From Pseudomonas sp. Choline-02u-1 (GTDB lineage: Bacteria > Pseudomonadota > Gammaproteobacteria > Pseudomonadales > Pseudomonadaceae): a stretch of 64,000 nucleotides of DNA. The position numbers and the translations under genes were made by a program. Positions 44,360-52,765 of the stretch are shown here, in pieces. Position 1 is the stretch's first letter, and the number at the start of each line of letters is the position of its first letter. The notes under the pieces were generated by a model. The model made no database searches, was not told the DNA's origin, and worked only from the letters and a program-made list of their open reading frames with translations. Where the stretch lies: NCBI RefSeq assembly GCF_002836515.1, contig NZ_PJBC01000062.1:1-64000 (forward strand). Direction: 5' to 3'.

Positions 44360-45385
44360 CTAATCAGTCTGTAAAATCTCTATTCGCAATCGAGCAGCGC
44401 CCTCCTCTCGACAATCAAAACAAACCGGCAAAAACAGCTGGATAACTTCGATGTTACTGCGCAGATGATCCGTCATGCGCGGCGTGGTCAACGTTCCGCC
44501 ACCAGCCAGCGCCATCGGCAACAGCAACTGATCGGCCAGATGCTCTGCCACCGCAGCATCACTGCGCAGCCAGTCGACAGCCTGATTGATTGCGGTATCG
44601 GCCACCTTCTCGGCACGTAACGACACTTGGCCAAACGCACTGAACACCTCAGTGACGTGCTCAAAAACGTACTCCAACAACAGCACATTTCCCGGACCGC
44701 GCGCCGGCTCAATGGTCATCTGTTGCAGCGCATCCGACGGCCAATTCAGACGCTTGGCGACATGCGTGAGTTCACGCTGAGCAACGGTAGGCGCAAGTCC
44801 GGCAGTCAGTGCCAGAGCCTGTCGTGAAATTGACTTGCCGCGCTCACACAGATTCAGCCGCGTCAGGTGTGACGGCTGCACCCTTACTGCAATCTCGCCA
44901 CCGCCAGCCGGCACAAAACCATGACGCACCAAGTCCAGTTCGACATCGCCGCCCATGCGCCGCAGCAGCGGTAGCCAACTGCGCGAGAGAAAATCAGTCG
45001 GCGGCGCCAGCGGATTGTGCGTGCCGCCAGTGATCGTCACCCGACTCGCCTGCGGTGCTCGCATCAACGCGGGCAACAGTGTCTGCAACACCAAAGTACA
45101 ACTGCCCGCTGTGCCGATGGCGAATTGAAAATCGCCTGCACGGATTGCGCCCGGTTCAAAGCTCAAGGCCTGCGAACCCAAATGCGCACCGGATATCTGC
45201 GCACCGCAAACCTCGGCCGCCGCCATTACTGCCGTCAGATGCTGACGCAGCAGTCCCGGACGGCTGCGTCTGGCGCGAATCTGTTTAATCCGAAACGCCC
45301 GGCCTGTCACCATCGACAGGCTCAGCGCACTGCGCAACACCTGACCGCCGCCGATTGCACCGTCCAGTTCAATGATTTCTTTCAT
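44360..45385 (-). CDS. rtcA: RNA 3'-terminal phosphate cyclase
   Basis: ATP-dependent cyclase of 341 residues that converts RNA 3'-phosphate (or 2'-phosphate) ends to 2',3'-cyclic phosphate. The family signature HGFVPAGGGE is at about residues 154-163, and the catalytic His region MTDHLRSNIEV lies near the C terminus, in line with His309 of the E. coli enzyme. It is encoded 9 bases after the interrupted rtcB and would depend on the same sigma-54 promoter. Because rtcB translation stops early, polarity could lower its expression (inference). Confidence 0.9.
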   Translation of the reverse strand: MKEIIELDGAIGGGQVLRSALSLSMVTGRAFRIKQIRARRSRPGLLRQHLTAVMAAAEVCGAQISGAHLGSQALSFEPGAIRAGDFQFAIGTAGSCTLVLQTLLPALMRAPQASRVTITGGTHNPLAPPTDFLSRSWLPLLRRMGGDVELDLVRHGFVPAGGGEIAVRVQPSHLTRLNLCERGKSISRQALALTAGLAPTVAQRELTHVAKRLNWPSDALQQMTIEPARGPGNVLLLEYVFEHVTEVFSAFGQVSLRAEKVADTAINQAVDWLRSDAAVAEHLADQLLLPMALAGGGTLTTPRMTDHLRSNIEVIQLFLPVCFDCREEGAARLRIEILQTD

Positions 45386-45394
45386 TGCACATCC

Positions 45395-46621
45395 TTATCC
45401 TTTAACGCACACCACCTGACGCAGCGTGTGCAGCACTTCCACCAACTCGCGCTGGGCGTGCATGACTTTGTCGATGTCCTTGTAGGCCATCGGAATTTCG
45501 TCGATGACCGCTTCGTCCTTGCGGCATTCCACATGCGCAGTGGCGCGAATCTGGTCAGCGACGGTGAAGGTACTCTTGGCCTTGGTGCGACTCATGGTGC
45601 GCCCGGCGCCGTGGCTGCAGGAACTGAACGACTCTTCATTGCCCAGCCCGCGCACAATGAAACTCTAGGCGCCCATCGAGCCCGGAATGATCCCCAGTTC
45701 GCCCTTCTTCGCCGACACCGCACCTTTACGGGTGATCAGGACGTCTTCACCGAAATGCCGCTCTTTCTGCACGTAGTTGTGATGGCAATTCACCGCTTCC
45801 AATGCGACTTCGAAAGGCTTGCGAATGACCTGCCGCGTGGCCTGAATCACCGCGCGCATCATCAGTTCACGATTCTGTCTGGCGAAGTCCTGCGCCCAGC
45901 CCACTGCCTCCACATAGTCATCAAAATGTCGGCTGCCCTCTTCGAAATAGGCCAGATCACGGTCCGGCAGATTGGCGATGTGCTGACGCATATCCGCTTG
46001 CGCCATCTGAATGAACAGATTGCCAATCGCATTGCCGACACCACGCGAACCACTGTGCAGCATGAACCAGACCCGATTGGCTTCATCCAGGCACACTTCA
46101 ATGAAGTGGTTGCCGCTGCCGAGTGTCCCCAAATGCCCACGGTTGTTGGTGTTGGCCAGCTTCGGATACTTGTCGGTGATCAATCTGAAGCGTGGCTGCA
46201 AACCCGCCCAGGCCTGATCGGCTTGCTGCGGAATCTTGTCCCAGGCGCCTTTGTCTCGCCGCGAACGATCCGAACTGCGGCCATGGGGGACCGCTTGCTC
46301 GATGGCGCTGCGCAAACCATGCAGGTTGTCCGGCAGATCCGCAGCGGTCAGTGATGTACGCGCTGCGATCATGCCGCAGCCGATGTCGACCCCCACCGCC
46401 GCCGGGATGATCGCGCCAACCGTTGGTATCACGCTGCCGATGGTTGACCCTTTCCCCAGGTGCACGTCCGGCATCACGGCCAGATGTTTGAAGATGAAGG
46501 GCATCTTCGCGGTGTTCATCAACTGTGCACGGGCTTCGTTTTCTACCGGAACGCCTTCGGTCCAGAGTTTGATTGGCTTGCCGTCGGCGACTTCGAGAAG
46601 TTGGTAGCTCTGATCATTCAT
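45395..46621 (-). pseudogene. rtcB: RNA-splicing ligase RtcB, interrupted by an in-frame TAG at codon 319
   Basis: RtcB joins RNA 2',3'-cyclic phosphate or 3'-phosphate ends to 5'-OH ends using GTP and Mn2+. Read through one stop, the frame has 408 codons, the E. coli length. VGVDIGCGM with the metal-binding Cys, NTNNRGHLGTLGSGNHF and CHHNYVQ are intact. Codon 319 (complement of 45665-45667) is TAG between GSMGA and SFIVRGLGN, where E. coli has Lys, so AAG-to-TAG is a one-base change. The GMP-accepting His337 in CSHGAGR and the C terminus come after it. The 318-residue product should be inactive unless the stop is suppressed or is a sequencing error. Confidence 0.88.
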
Positions 46622-46653
46622 ATTGTGGTGTCCCTGTTCGTTTATCCAAGCAT

Positions 46654-46670
46654 TGCAGCCGCTGTGCCAG
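46654..46670 (-). promoter_or_regulatory. Sigma-54 promoter of rtcBA
   Basis: On the minus strand the sequence is CTGGCACAGCGGCTGCA, matching the -24/-12 consensus TGGCAC-N5-TTGCW except for one base in the -12 box. It lies 33 bases before rtcB. The adjacent rtcR encodes a sigma-54 activator, which fits the known control of rtcBA. Confidence 0.85.
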
Positions 46671-46796
46671 ATTCGAGCGCAGACATGATTTTTTATTTAT
46701 GTTCTTGATTTATATCGTTTTTATTCTCGAAAAAGATTGAATTCTTAAATCAGAAAAGACAAAACCCTCTCTAAAAATTATTATTGCCTATCGTTA

Positions 46797-46814
46797 TTTA
46801 TCTTATGAGATAAA
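46797..46814. promoter_or_regulatory. Palindrome at the rtcR start
   Basis: Perfect seven-base inverted repeat TTTATCT-TATG-AGATAAA directly before the rtcR ATG (46816), in the AT-rich divergent region. No ribosome-binding site is visible for rtcR, so this could be an operator or an RNA hairpin that limits its translation. The binding protein is unknown. Confidence 0.4.
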
Positions 46815-46815
46815 C

Positions 46816-48420
46816 ATGTCTGGTAAGCGCACCGTCGTCATTGGATTCATCGGAGCCACCCTGGATCGTGTCGGCAAAGGCGCCAACCGTTGGAATCACT
46901 GGCGGCCAACCGTGGGCCTTTGCCAGCAAGCAGATTTGCCAGTCCATCGGCTTGAACTGATTCACGGCCTCGATGCTCGCGACGTGAGCCTCGCCGAGCG
47001 CGTCCGAGCCGACATCCAGCAGCAATCTCCAGCGACCGACGTGCGCCTGCATCCGATGTCGCTGCGCAACCCTTGGGACTTCGAAGAGGTCTACGGCGCC
47101 CTGCACGACTTCACCACCACTTACCATTTTGACACCGAGCACGAGGATTACCTCGTCCACATCACTACCGGCACCCACGTCGCGCAGATTTGCTGGTTTC
47201 TGCTCACCGAAGCGCGCTATCTGCCGGCCAGACTGGTCCAGACCTCCCCCACCAAACGCAAGAGCGATGACGAGCCCGCCTGCGGCACGCATACGCTGAT
47301 CGATCTCGACCTGTCGCGCTATGATCGCATCGCCTCACGCTTCGCCAGCAAACGCCTCGAAGGCTTGGCATTTCTCAAGTCCGGTATCGCTACACGCAAC
47401 GCCGCATTCAACCGCTCCATCGCGCAAATCGAGCGCGTGGCCCTGCGCTCAAGAGCGCCCATGCTGCTGATCGGCCCGACAGGCGCGGGCAAATCCTTCT
47501 TGGCGCGACGCATCTACGAACTCAAGCGCAGTCGCCATCAAATGCAGGGACGCTTCGTCGAAGTCAACTGCGCCACCCTGCGCGGTGACGGCGCAATGTC
47601 GGCCCTGTTCGGCCACGTCAAAGGTGCCTTCACAGGCGCGCAAAATCCTCGCGATGGCTTGTTGCGCGCTGCCGATGGTGGAATGTTGTTTCTCGATGAA
47701 ATCGGCGAGCTCGGCGCAGACGAACAGGCGATGCTGTTGAAGGCAATCGAAGAGAAACGCTTCTTCCCATTGGGTTCGGACAAGGAAGTCGAGAGCGACT
47801 TCCTGATCATCGCCGGCACACACCGCGATCTGCGAAGTCGAGTCGCCGAAGGCTTGTTTCGCGAAGATCTGTATGCGCGCATCAACTTGTGGACGTTCGA
47901 TCTGCCCGGCCTCGCCGGTCGCCGCGAGGATATCGAGCCAAATATTGATTTCGAGCTGGAACGCCATGCTCACGAACAGGGTGAGCGGGTGCGCTTCAAT
48001 CTCGAAGCACGCCGGCGCTACCTGACCTTCGCCAGTTCACCTGAAGCAGCCTGGCTGGGCAACTTTCGCGAACTGTCCGCATCGATTACCCGAATGGCGA
48101 CTTTGGCCGATAGCGGGCGCATAGATGAAGCGCAGGTAGAGGAGGAGATCGATCGGCTGCGGTATGCGTGGAGACTGGCGCAACCCACTGCAGCATCAGC
48201 CGACTTGCCGGGGGACGGCGAGAACATGGATTTGTTCGACCGCTTGCAGCTGAAAGCGGTTATTGAGGTATGCCGACGGGCGGATAGCCTTTCCGATGCC
48301 GGCCGGCAGCTCTTCGCTGTCTCTCGACAGGCCAAAGCGCAGCCCAATGACGCCGATCGCCTGAGGAAGTATCTAGGGCGGTTCGGACTTGAATGGAGCG
48401 AGGTCGTGGGCACGAAGTGA
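46816..48420 (+). CDS. rtcR: RtcR, sigma-54-dependent activator of rtcBA
   Basis: Regulator of 534 residues. The N-terminal CARF-like domain (about 1-175) senses RNA ends in characterised RtcR proteins. The AAA+ domain (about 185-425) has Walker A GPTGAGKS (220-227), GAFTGA (270-275) for sigma-54 contact and DEIGELGADEQ as Walker B. A C-terminal DNA-binding region follows (about 470-534). It is divergent from rtcBA, whose sigma-54 promoter lies at 46654-46670. No clear ribosome site precedes the ATG. Intact and full length, in contrast to rtcB. Confidence 0.92.
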   Translation: MSGKRTVVIGFIGATLDRVGKGANRWNHWRPTVGLCQQADLPVHRLELIHGLDARDVSLAERVRADIQQQSPATDVRLHPMSLRNPWDFEEVYGALHDFTTTYHFDTEHEDYLVHITTGTHVAQICWFLLTEARYLPARLVQTSPTKRKSDDEPACGTHTLIDLDLSRYDRIASRFASKRLEGLAFLKSGIATRNAAFNRSIAQIERVALRSRAPMLLIGPTGAGKSFLARRIYELKRSRHQMQGRFVEVNCATLRGDGAMSALFGHVKGAFTGAQNPRDGLLRAADGGMLFLDEIGELGADEQAMLLKAIEEKRFFPLGSDKEVESDFLIIAGTHRDLRSRVAEGLFREDLYARINLWTFDLPGLAGRREDIEPNIDFELERHAHEQGERVRFNLEARRRYLTFASSPEAAWLGNFRELSASITRMATLADSGRIDEAQVEEEIDRLRYAWRLAQPTAASADLPGDGENMDLFDRLQLKAVIEVCRRADSLSDAGRQLFAVSRQAKAQPNDADRLRKYLGRFGLEWSEVVGTK

Positions 48421-48540
48421 AGTATGACTTGGCATTTCATGCCCACACGACCTTAATGATTGCCGTAGAAAAAATGAATTAGCTGCCTGATCCCTCGGTC
48501 AAGAATTATGAACGCAGTAAATCTGACGAGGTGACAGCAA

Positions 48541-48675
48541 TGACTATCCAGGCAGAGACACTCGTACAACTGACCAAAGCGCTTGAAAAGCGTGGCATGA
48601 AGATGGTGTCAGACGTTCATTTCACTAGAGCGCCTTACCGATACAACCACCGCTGGATCTGCATCGTAGAGTAGA
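48541..48675 (+). CDS. Small hypothetical protein of 44 residues
   Basis: A short frame with a good ribosome site (GAGGTGA at 48528-48534, six bases before ATG). It encodes a peptide with an amphipathic N-terminal helix (LVQLTKALEKRG) and a C-terminal end rich in aromatic residues and His/Arg (YRYNHRWICIVE). No family is recognised. It may be a real small protein or the remnant of a larger gene. Confidence 0.45.
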
Positions 48676-48751
48676 CATGCTTGTTGCCGGCGCCTGGACA
48701 AAGCATCCAGCCGCCGGCGCCGCTCAGCTTCGACTCTTAAAAGCTGCTTGC

Positions 48752-48982
48752 TCAAGCCCAGATGACCGTCTCCGTATTGATCTCCGCCACTTCGGTAGCG
48801 TTGAACTGCCGCTGGCGGTGAAGGTCGTCTCGCATGTCCGTAAAGTTGATTTTCTTGATAGTTAGTTCTTTCAGAACCAAGCCCGAAATTCTATAAATGC
48901 CGCAGTCCGAACAATCGATAAGTTCGCCGCCATGAGCTTCTTCCGCTACCTTCGCCTCGAGGCCGCATAGATAACATTTCAT
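48752..48982 (-). CDS. Small zinc-ribbon-like protein
   Basis: Protein of 76 residues with two CxxC knuckles (CYLCG at 3-7 and CSDCG at 24-28) separated by about 20 residues, as in zinc ribbons. A hydrophilic C-terminal part follows. AGGAG lies seven bases before the ATG at 48982. No family is recognised. Composition is less GC-rich than the neighbours, so a transferred gene is possible. Confidence 0.65.
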   Translation of the reverse strand: MKCYLCGLEAKVAEEAHGGELIDCSDCGIYRISGLVLKELTIKKINFTDMRDDLHRQRQFNATEVAEINTETVIWA

Positions 48983-49103
48983 TTTTGAACTCCTGTTTGC
49001 CGGTGTTCAACAGATCGTCTCGTCGACAAGGAAGTTTCAATCGAAAAGCGTCACCAGCGCAGAGCGATTGTGGATCGGATCCTTAACCACGATTCGGCAG
49101 CAA

Positions 49104-49129
49104 TAAAAAACCCGGCGCGAGGGCCGGGT
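49104..49129 (-). terminator. Terminator of the gene at 49146-49373
   Basis: Stem ACCCGGC / GCCGGGT (49110-49116, 49123-49129) with a T-run in the minus-strand transcript (complement of the A-run at 49105-49110). Confidence 0.8.
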
Positions 49130-49145
49130 CTTGTGCGAGATGAGT

Positions 49146-49373
49146 TCATTGCGCTTTTTTCGCGCCGCCGTTGTCGCGGCCCGTCTGGGCATCTTGATCA
49201 GAGCCAGGATTGCCAGGTGGAGGATTCCAGTCTTCTGGGCGTTCGTCGGTACCCTGCTTTGGCTCGGAGACAGCCCGCTCCAGACCAGAATCGTGCCCCT
49301 CGCCAGATTCAGGCGTTTGCTCGCTTGGCCCTGGATATGGCGCTTCAGGGCCGTTGTTGTCTTCTATCATCAT
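49146..49373 (-). CDS. Small acidic, disordered hypothetical protein
   Basis: Protein of 75 residues rich in Pro, Gly, Glu, Asp and Gln with no hydrophobic core, so probably disordered. GGGAGA lies just before tandem ATG codons, so the exact start is one of two adjacent Met codons. A terminator follows. No family is recognised. Confidence 0.6.
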   Translation of the reverse strand: MMIEDNNGPEAPYPGPSEQTPESGEGHDSGLERAVSEPKQGTDERPEDWNPPPGNPGSDQDAQTGRDNGGAKKAQ

Positions 49374-49511
49374 CTTCTCCCGTCAGTGGCGCACAGGCTG
49401 CGCTTAGTAATTAGAGAAATGTGCAGACAAGGAGTGCGATTTACTTGACGAGCGGGCATAAAAACACGACACACCCTAAGAAGACAGGTTCCAGAATCAT
49501 CCTGCCAGAAA

Positions 49512-49536
49512 CAACAAAGCCGCTCGAAAGCGGCTA
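49512..49536 (-). terminator. Terminator after tRNA-Pro
   Basis: Stem AGCCGCT / AGCGGCT (49518-49524, 49529-49535) with a T-rich tail on the minus strand, 16 bases after the tRNA end. Confidence 0.75.
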
Positions 49537-49551
49537 AGTCGTTGAATTGTA

Positions 49552-49628
49552 TGGTCGGGACGGAGTGATTCGAACACTCGACCCCTAGCACCCCATGCTA
49601 GTGCGCTACCGGACTGCGCTACGCCCCG
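49552..49628 (-). tRNA. tRNA-Pro (anticodon GGG)
   Basis: 77 bases on the minus strand, CGGGGCG acceptor arm, TTCGAATC T-loop and encoded CCA end. The anticodon loop is ATGGGGT closed by CTAGC/GCTAG, giving anticodon GGG. It lies downstream of the merR-like gene, as commonly found in Pseudomonas. Confidence 0.93.
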
Positions 49629-49717
49629 ACTGATGTTGCGTTTCGTTCTCCACCTTGAAGAACGCTCAAGAATATATCGCAAGCGTTTGAAAACTGGAAG
49701 TATTCAAACGCAGCTTT

Positions 49718-50074
49718 TTATTTCTTGAGTACAACCAGCACGTCTTCCAATTCGGCAATCATCTGCCGAATCATCTGTTTGTACTGGGTAGTGTCGTCTT
49801 TGGCTTCGTCGCCGGACAAGCGCAAACGTGCACCGCCGATGGTAAAACCCTGATCGTAAAGGAGCGCGCGAATTTGCCGGATCATCAGCACATCCTGGCG
49901 CTGATAATACCGGCGGTTTCCGCGGCGTTTGACGGGATTGAGCTGAGGAAACTCCTGCTCCCAGTAGCGCAGCACGTGTGGCTTTACGGCACACAGCTCA
50001 CTGACTTCACCAATGGTGAAGTAGCGTTTGCCCGGGATGACGGGGAGTTCGTCGTTATGACTTGGTTCCAGCAT
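49718..50074 (-). CDS. MerR-family transcriptional regulator
   Basis: Regulator of 118 residues with an N-terminal MerR winged helix (FTIGEVSELCAVKPHVLRYWEQEFPQL, split over two helices, then RRYYQRQDVLMIRQI) and a C-terminal coiled coil. It lacks the Cys residues of metal sensors. The small MerR gene after ihfA is typical of Pseudomonas and its signal is not known. Its start overlaps the ihfA stop by 20 bases; a TTG at 50083 is an alternative start. Confidence 0.88.
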   Translation of the reverse strand: MLEPSHNDELPVIPGKRYFTIGEVSELCAVKPHVLRYWEQEFPQLNPVKRRGNRRYYQRQDVLMIRQIRALLYDQGFTIGGARLRLSGDEAKDDTTQYKQMIRQMIAELEDVLVVLKK

Positions 50075-50357
50075 AAGCCTCAACTCGGGCCTTCAACTTC
50101 TGCCCTGGACGAAAGGTGACCACACGGCGAGCCGTGATCGGGATTTCTTCCCCCGTTTTCGGGTTGCGGCCAGGCCGCTGGCGTTTGTCCCGAAGGTCGA
50201 AATTGCCGAAACCGGACAATTTTACCTGCTCGTTGTCTTCAAGAGCGTGCCTGATTTCCTCGAAAAACAGTTCAACCAATTCCTTGGCTTCCCGCTTGTT
50301 CAGGCCCAGCTCTTCATACAGACGTTCCGCCATCTCAGCTTTCGTCAAAGCCCCCAT
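50055..50357 (-). CDS. ihfA: Integration host factor subunit alpha
   Basis: DNA-bending protein of 100 residues, with the IHF/HU signature GFGNFDLRDKRQRPGRNPKTG and the beta-arm ITARRVVTFRPGQKLK. It pairs with IhfB and shapes sigma-54 promoters (such as rtcBA), recombination and replication sites. It lies 4 bases after pheT and overlaps the MerR gene, as in other gammaproteobacteria. Confidence 0.95.
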   Translation of the reverse strand: MGALTKAEMAERLYEELGLNKREAKELVELFFEEIRHALEDNEQVKLSGFGNFDLRDKRQRPGRNPKTGEEIPITARRVVTFRPGQKLKARVEAYAGTKS

Positions 50358-50360
50358 ACG

Positions 50361-52739
50361 TCACTTCCTTAACGTGGCGTTCAACCTTTGTTCGAGCGAG
50401 GTGAGGATATTTTGCGTCGTCGTGTTCACCTCATCGTCATTAAGAGTGCGCGATGGATGCTGCCAGGTCAAGCCGACTGCAAGGCTTTTTCTATCAGGAT
50501 CAATACCTTTACCCTGATATACGTCAAACAGCCTGAGCTCTGTGAGCCATTCGCCTGCATTTTCACGGATTACGTCCAGCACCGCCGAGGCCGCGACGTC
50601 TTTGTACGCGATCAGTGCAAGGTCACGACGCACTTCAGGAAAGCGCGACAACTCGTGGAATTTCGGCATTTTACCGAGCGCCACCTCCGCCAGAACCAGC
50701 TCGAAGACGAACACCGGACGATCCAGGCCCAGCGCTTTCGACAATTCAGGATGAATGGCGCCGATGAAACCGACTTCACGACCTTCGCGTTCGATGCGCG
50801 CGGCTTGGCCCGGGTGCAACGCCGGGTGTTTGCCCGGAGCAAAGGTGAACGAATCCAGCGCACCGGCGAAGCCCAGCACCGCTTCCACGTCAGCCTTGAC
50901 GTCGAAGAAGTCCACCGTATCGCGACCCTGTGCCCAGCCTTCCGGCAGGCGGCTGCCACACACCACACCCGACAACATCGGCTCTTGCTTCAGACCTTCG
51001 AGCTGGCCGATGAATCGCAGTCCGCTTTCGAACAGACGCACTCGATCCTGTTGGCGATTGAGGTTGTGTTGCAGCGCCTTGATCAGGCCCGGCCACAACG
51101 ACGAACGCATGGCAGCCATGTCATTGGAAATCGGATTGGCCAGCAACAGAGGCTCGACGCCCGGATTGAACAGTTCGAACTGACGCGGCTCGATGAAGCT
51201 GTAAGTGATCGCCTCCTGGTAACCACGAGCAACCAGCAGACGGCGCAGCTCAGGCAGATCGCTGCGCGCTTCTGCCTTGGCTTGTGGTGCCAGACGCGCT
51301 TGCGGGTAACGAACCGGCAGACGGTTGTAGCCATAAAGACGGGCCAGCTCTTCGATCAGATCGACTTCCAGGCTGATGTCGAAGCGATGGCTTGGCACTT
51401 CAACGCGCCACTGCCCTGCTCCATCGGCGGTAATCTTCAGACCCAGCCCGCTGAGCAGGCTTTCAACCTGAGCTGAATCCATTTCCATCCCGAGCATTTG
51501 CGCGATGCGCTGGGCACGCAGAGTGATCGGAGCGATCGACGGCAGATGTTGCTCGCTGACAGTCTCGATGATCGGACCAGCTTCGCCGCCAGTGATTTCC
51601 TGCAGCAGGCCCGTGGCTCGCTCCATGGCTTCACGGGCCAGTTGCCAGTCAACGCCACGCTCATAACGATGCGAAGCGTCGGTGTGCAGGCCGTAGGAAC
51701 GGGCCTTGCCGGCAACAGCGATCTGATCGAAGAACGCGGATTCCAGAAACACATCGCGCGTGGTCGCGCAAACACCGCTGTGCTCGCCACCCATGACACC
51801 GGCGATCGCCAAGGCGCGAGTATGGTCGGCGATGACCAGCGTATCGCTACGCAGGCTGACTTCCTGACCATCGAGCAGAACCAGCTTCTCACCCTCTTCA
51901 GCCATGCGCACGCGAATGCCGCCATTGATTTCGGCGAGATCGAACGCATGCAGCGGCTGACCCAGCTCGAGCATCACGTAGTTGGTGATGTCGACGGCAG
52001 CGTCGATGCTGCGCACGTCGGCGCGACGCAGACGCTCAACCATCCACAGCGGCGTCGGCTTGGACAAATCAACGTTACGGATCACACGACCCAGATAACG
52101 CGGGCACGCGGCTGGCGCGAGCACTTCGACCGAGCGCACTTCGTCATGAGCGGCAGGAACGGTGGCCACCACCGGACGCGTTACCGGCGCGGCGTACAGC
52201 GCGCCGACTTCACGGGCCAGACCGGCCAAGGAGAGGCAGTCACCACGGTTCGGGGTCAGATCGACCTCGATGCTGGCGTCTTCCAGATCCAGGTACACAC
52301 GAAAATCTTCGCCCACCGGCGCATCGGCCGGCAGCTCCATCAGACCGTCGTTGCCTTCACCGACCTGCAACTCGGCCTGCGAGCACAGCATGCCGTTGGA
52401 CTCGACGCCGCGCAGCTTGGCTTTCTTGATCTTGAAGTCGCCCGGCAGTTCTGCGCCGATCATGGCGAACGGAATTTTCAGGCCCGGACGCACGTTTGGC
52501 GCTCCGCATACGACCTGGAAAGTTTCCGCGCCATTGCTGACCTGGCACACACGCAATTTGTCGGCGTCGGGGTGCTGTTCGGTGCTCAGCACCTCACCCA
52601 CCACCACACCGCTGAATACACCGGCGACCGGCGTAACGCTATCGACCTCAAGACCGGCCATCGACAGACGGGCAACCAGCTCGTCGCGATCTACCTGCGG
52701 GCTAACCCAGCCACGCAGCCATTGTTCACTGAATTTCAT
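50361..52739 (-). CDS. pheT: Phenylalanyl-tRNA synthetase beta subunit
   Basis: Large subunit of 792 residues, with a tRNA-binding OB fold (about 40-150), the B3/B4 editing domain (about 210-370), B5 and a C-terminal anticodon-binding FDX-ACB domain (about 700-792). It forms the alpha2-beta2 enzyme with PheS, which is encoded 26 bases upstream. Full length for the family (about 792-795). Confidence 0.96.
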   Translation of the reverse strand: MKFSEQWLRGWVSPQVDRDELVARLSMAGLEVDSVTPVAGVFSGVVVGEVLSTEQHPDADKLRVCQVSNGAETFQVVCGAPNVRPGLKIPFAMIGAELPGDFKIKKAKLRGVESNGMLCSQAELQVGEGNDGLMELPADAPVGEDFRVYLDLEDASIEVDLTPNRGDCLSLAGLAREVGALYAAPVTRPVVATVPAAHDEVRSVEVLAPAACPRYLGRVIRNVDLSKPTPLWMVERLRRADVRSIDAAVDITNYVMLELGQPLHAFDLAEINGGIRVRMAEEGEKLVLLDGQEVSLRSDTLVIADHTRALAIAGVMGGEHSGVCATTRDVFLESAFFDQIAVAGKARSYGLHTDASHRYERGVDWQLAREAMERATGLLQEITGGEAGPIIETVSEQHLPSIAPITLRAQRIAQMLGMEMDSAQVESLLSGLGLKITADGAGQWRVEVPSHRFDISLEVDLIEELARLYGYNRLPVRYPQARLAPQAKAEARSDLPELRRLLVARGYQEAITYSFIEPRQFELFNPGVEPLLLANPISNDMAAMRSSLWPGLIKALQHNLNRQQDRVRLFESGLRFIGQLEGLKQEPMLSGVVCGSRLPEGWAQGRDTVDFFDVKADVEAVLGFAGALDSFTFAPGKHPALHPGQAARIEREGREVGFIGAIHPELSKALGLDRPVFVFELVLAEVALGKMPKFHELSRFPEVRRDLALIAYKDVAASAVLDVIRENAGEWLTELRLFDVYQGKGIDPDRKSLAVGLTWQHPSRTLNDDEVNTTTQNILTSLEQRLNATLRK

Positions 52740-52765
52740 CCTGCTCTCCTAAGAATTCGTTACGA

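Noticed and set aside
45017..46354. 445-residue plus-strand frame across rtcA and rtcB
   Set aside because: Antisense of conserved RNA repair genes with no domain of its own.
20250..46621. Stop-codon reassignment as a cause of the two interrupted genes
   Set aside because: The two stops differ (TAA and TAG), and all other genes in the window end normally at TAA, TAG or TGA.
48677..48865. 62-residue plus-strand frame after rtcR
   Set aside because: It overlaps the zinc-ribbon gene on the other strand, which has a better ribosome site and Cys pairs.
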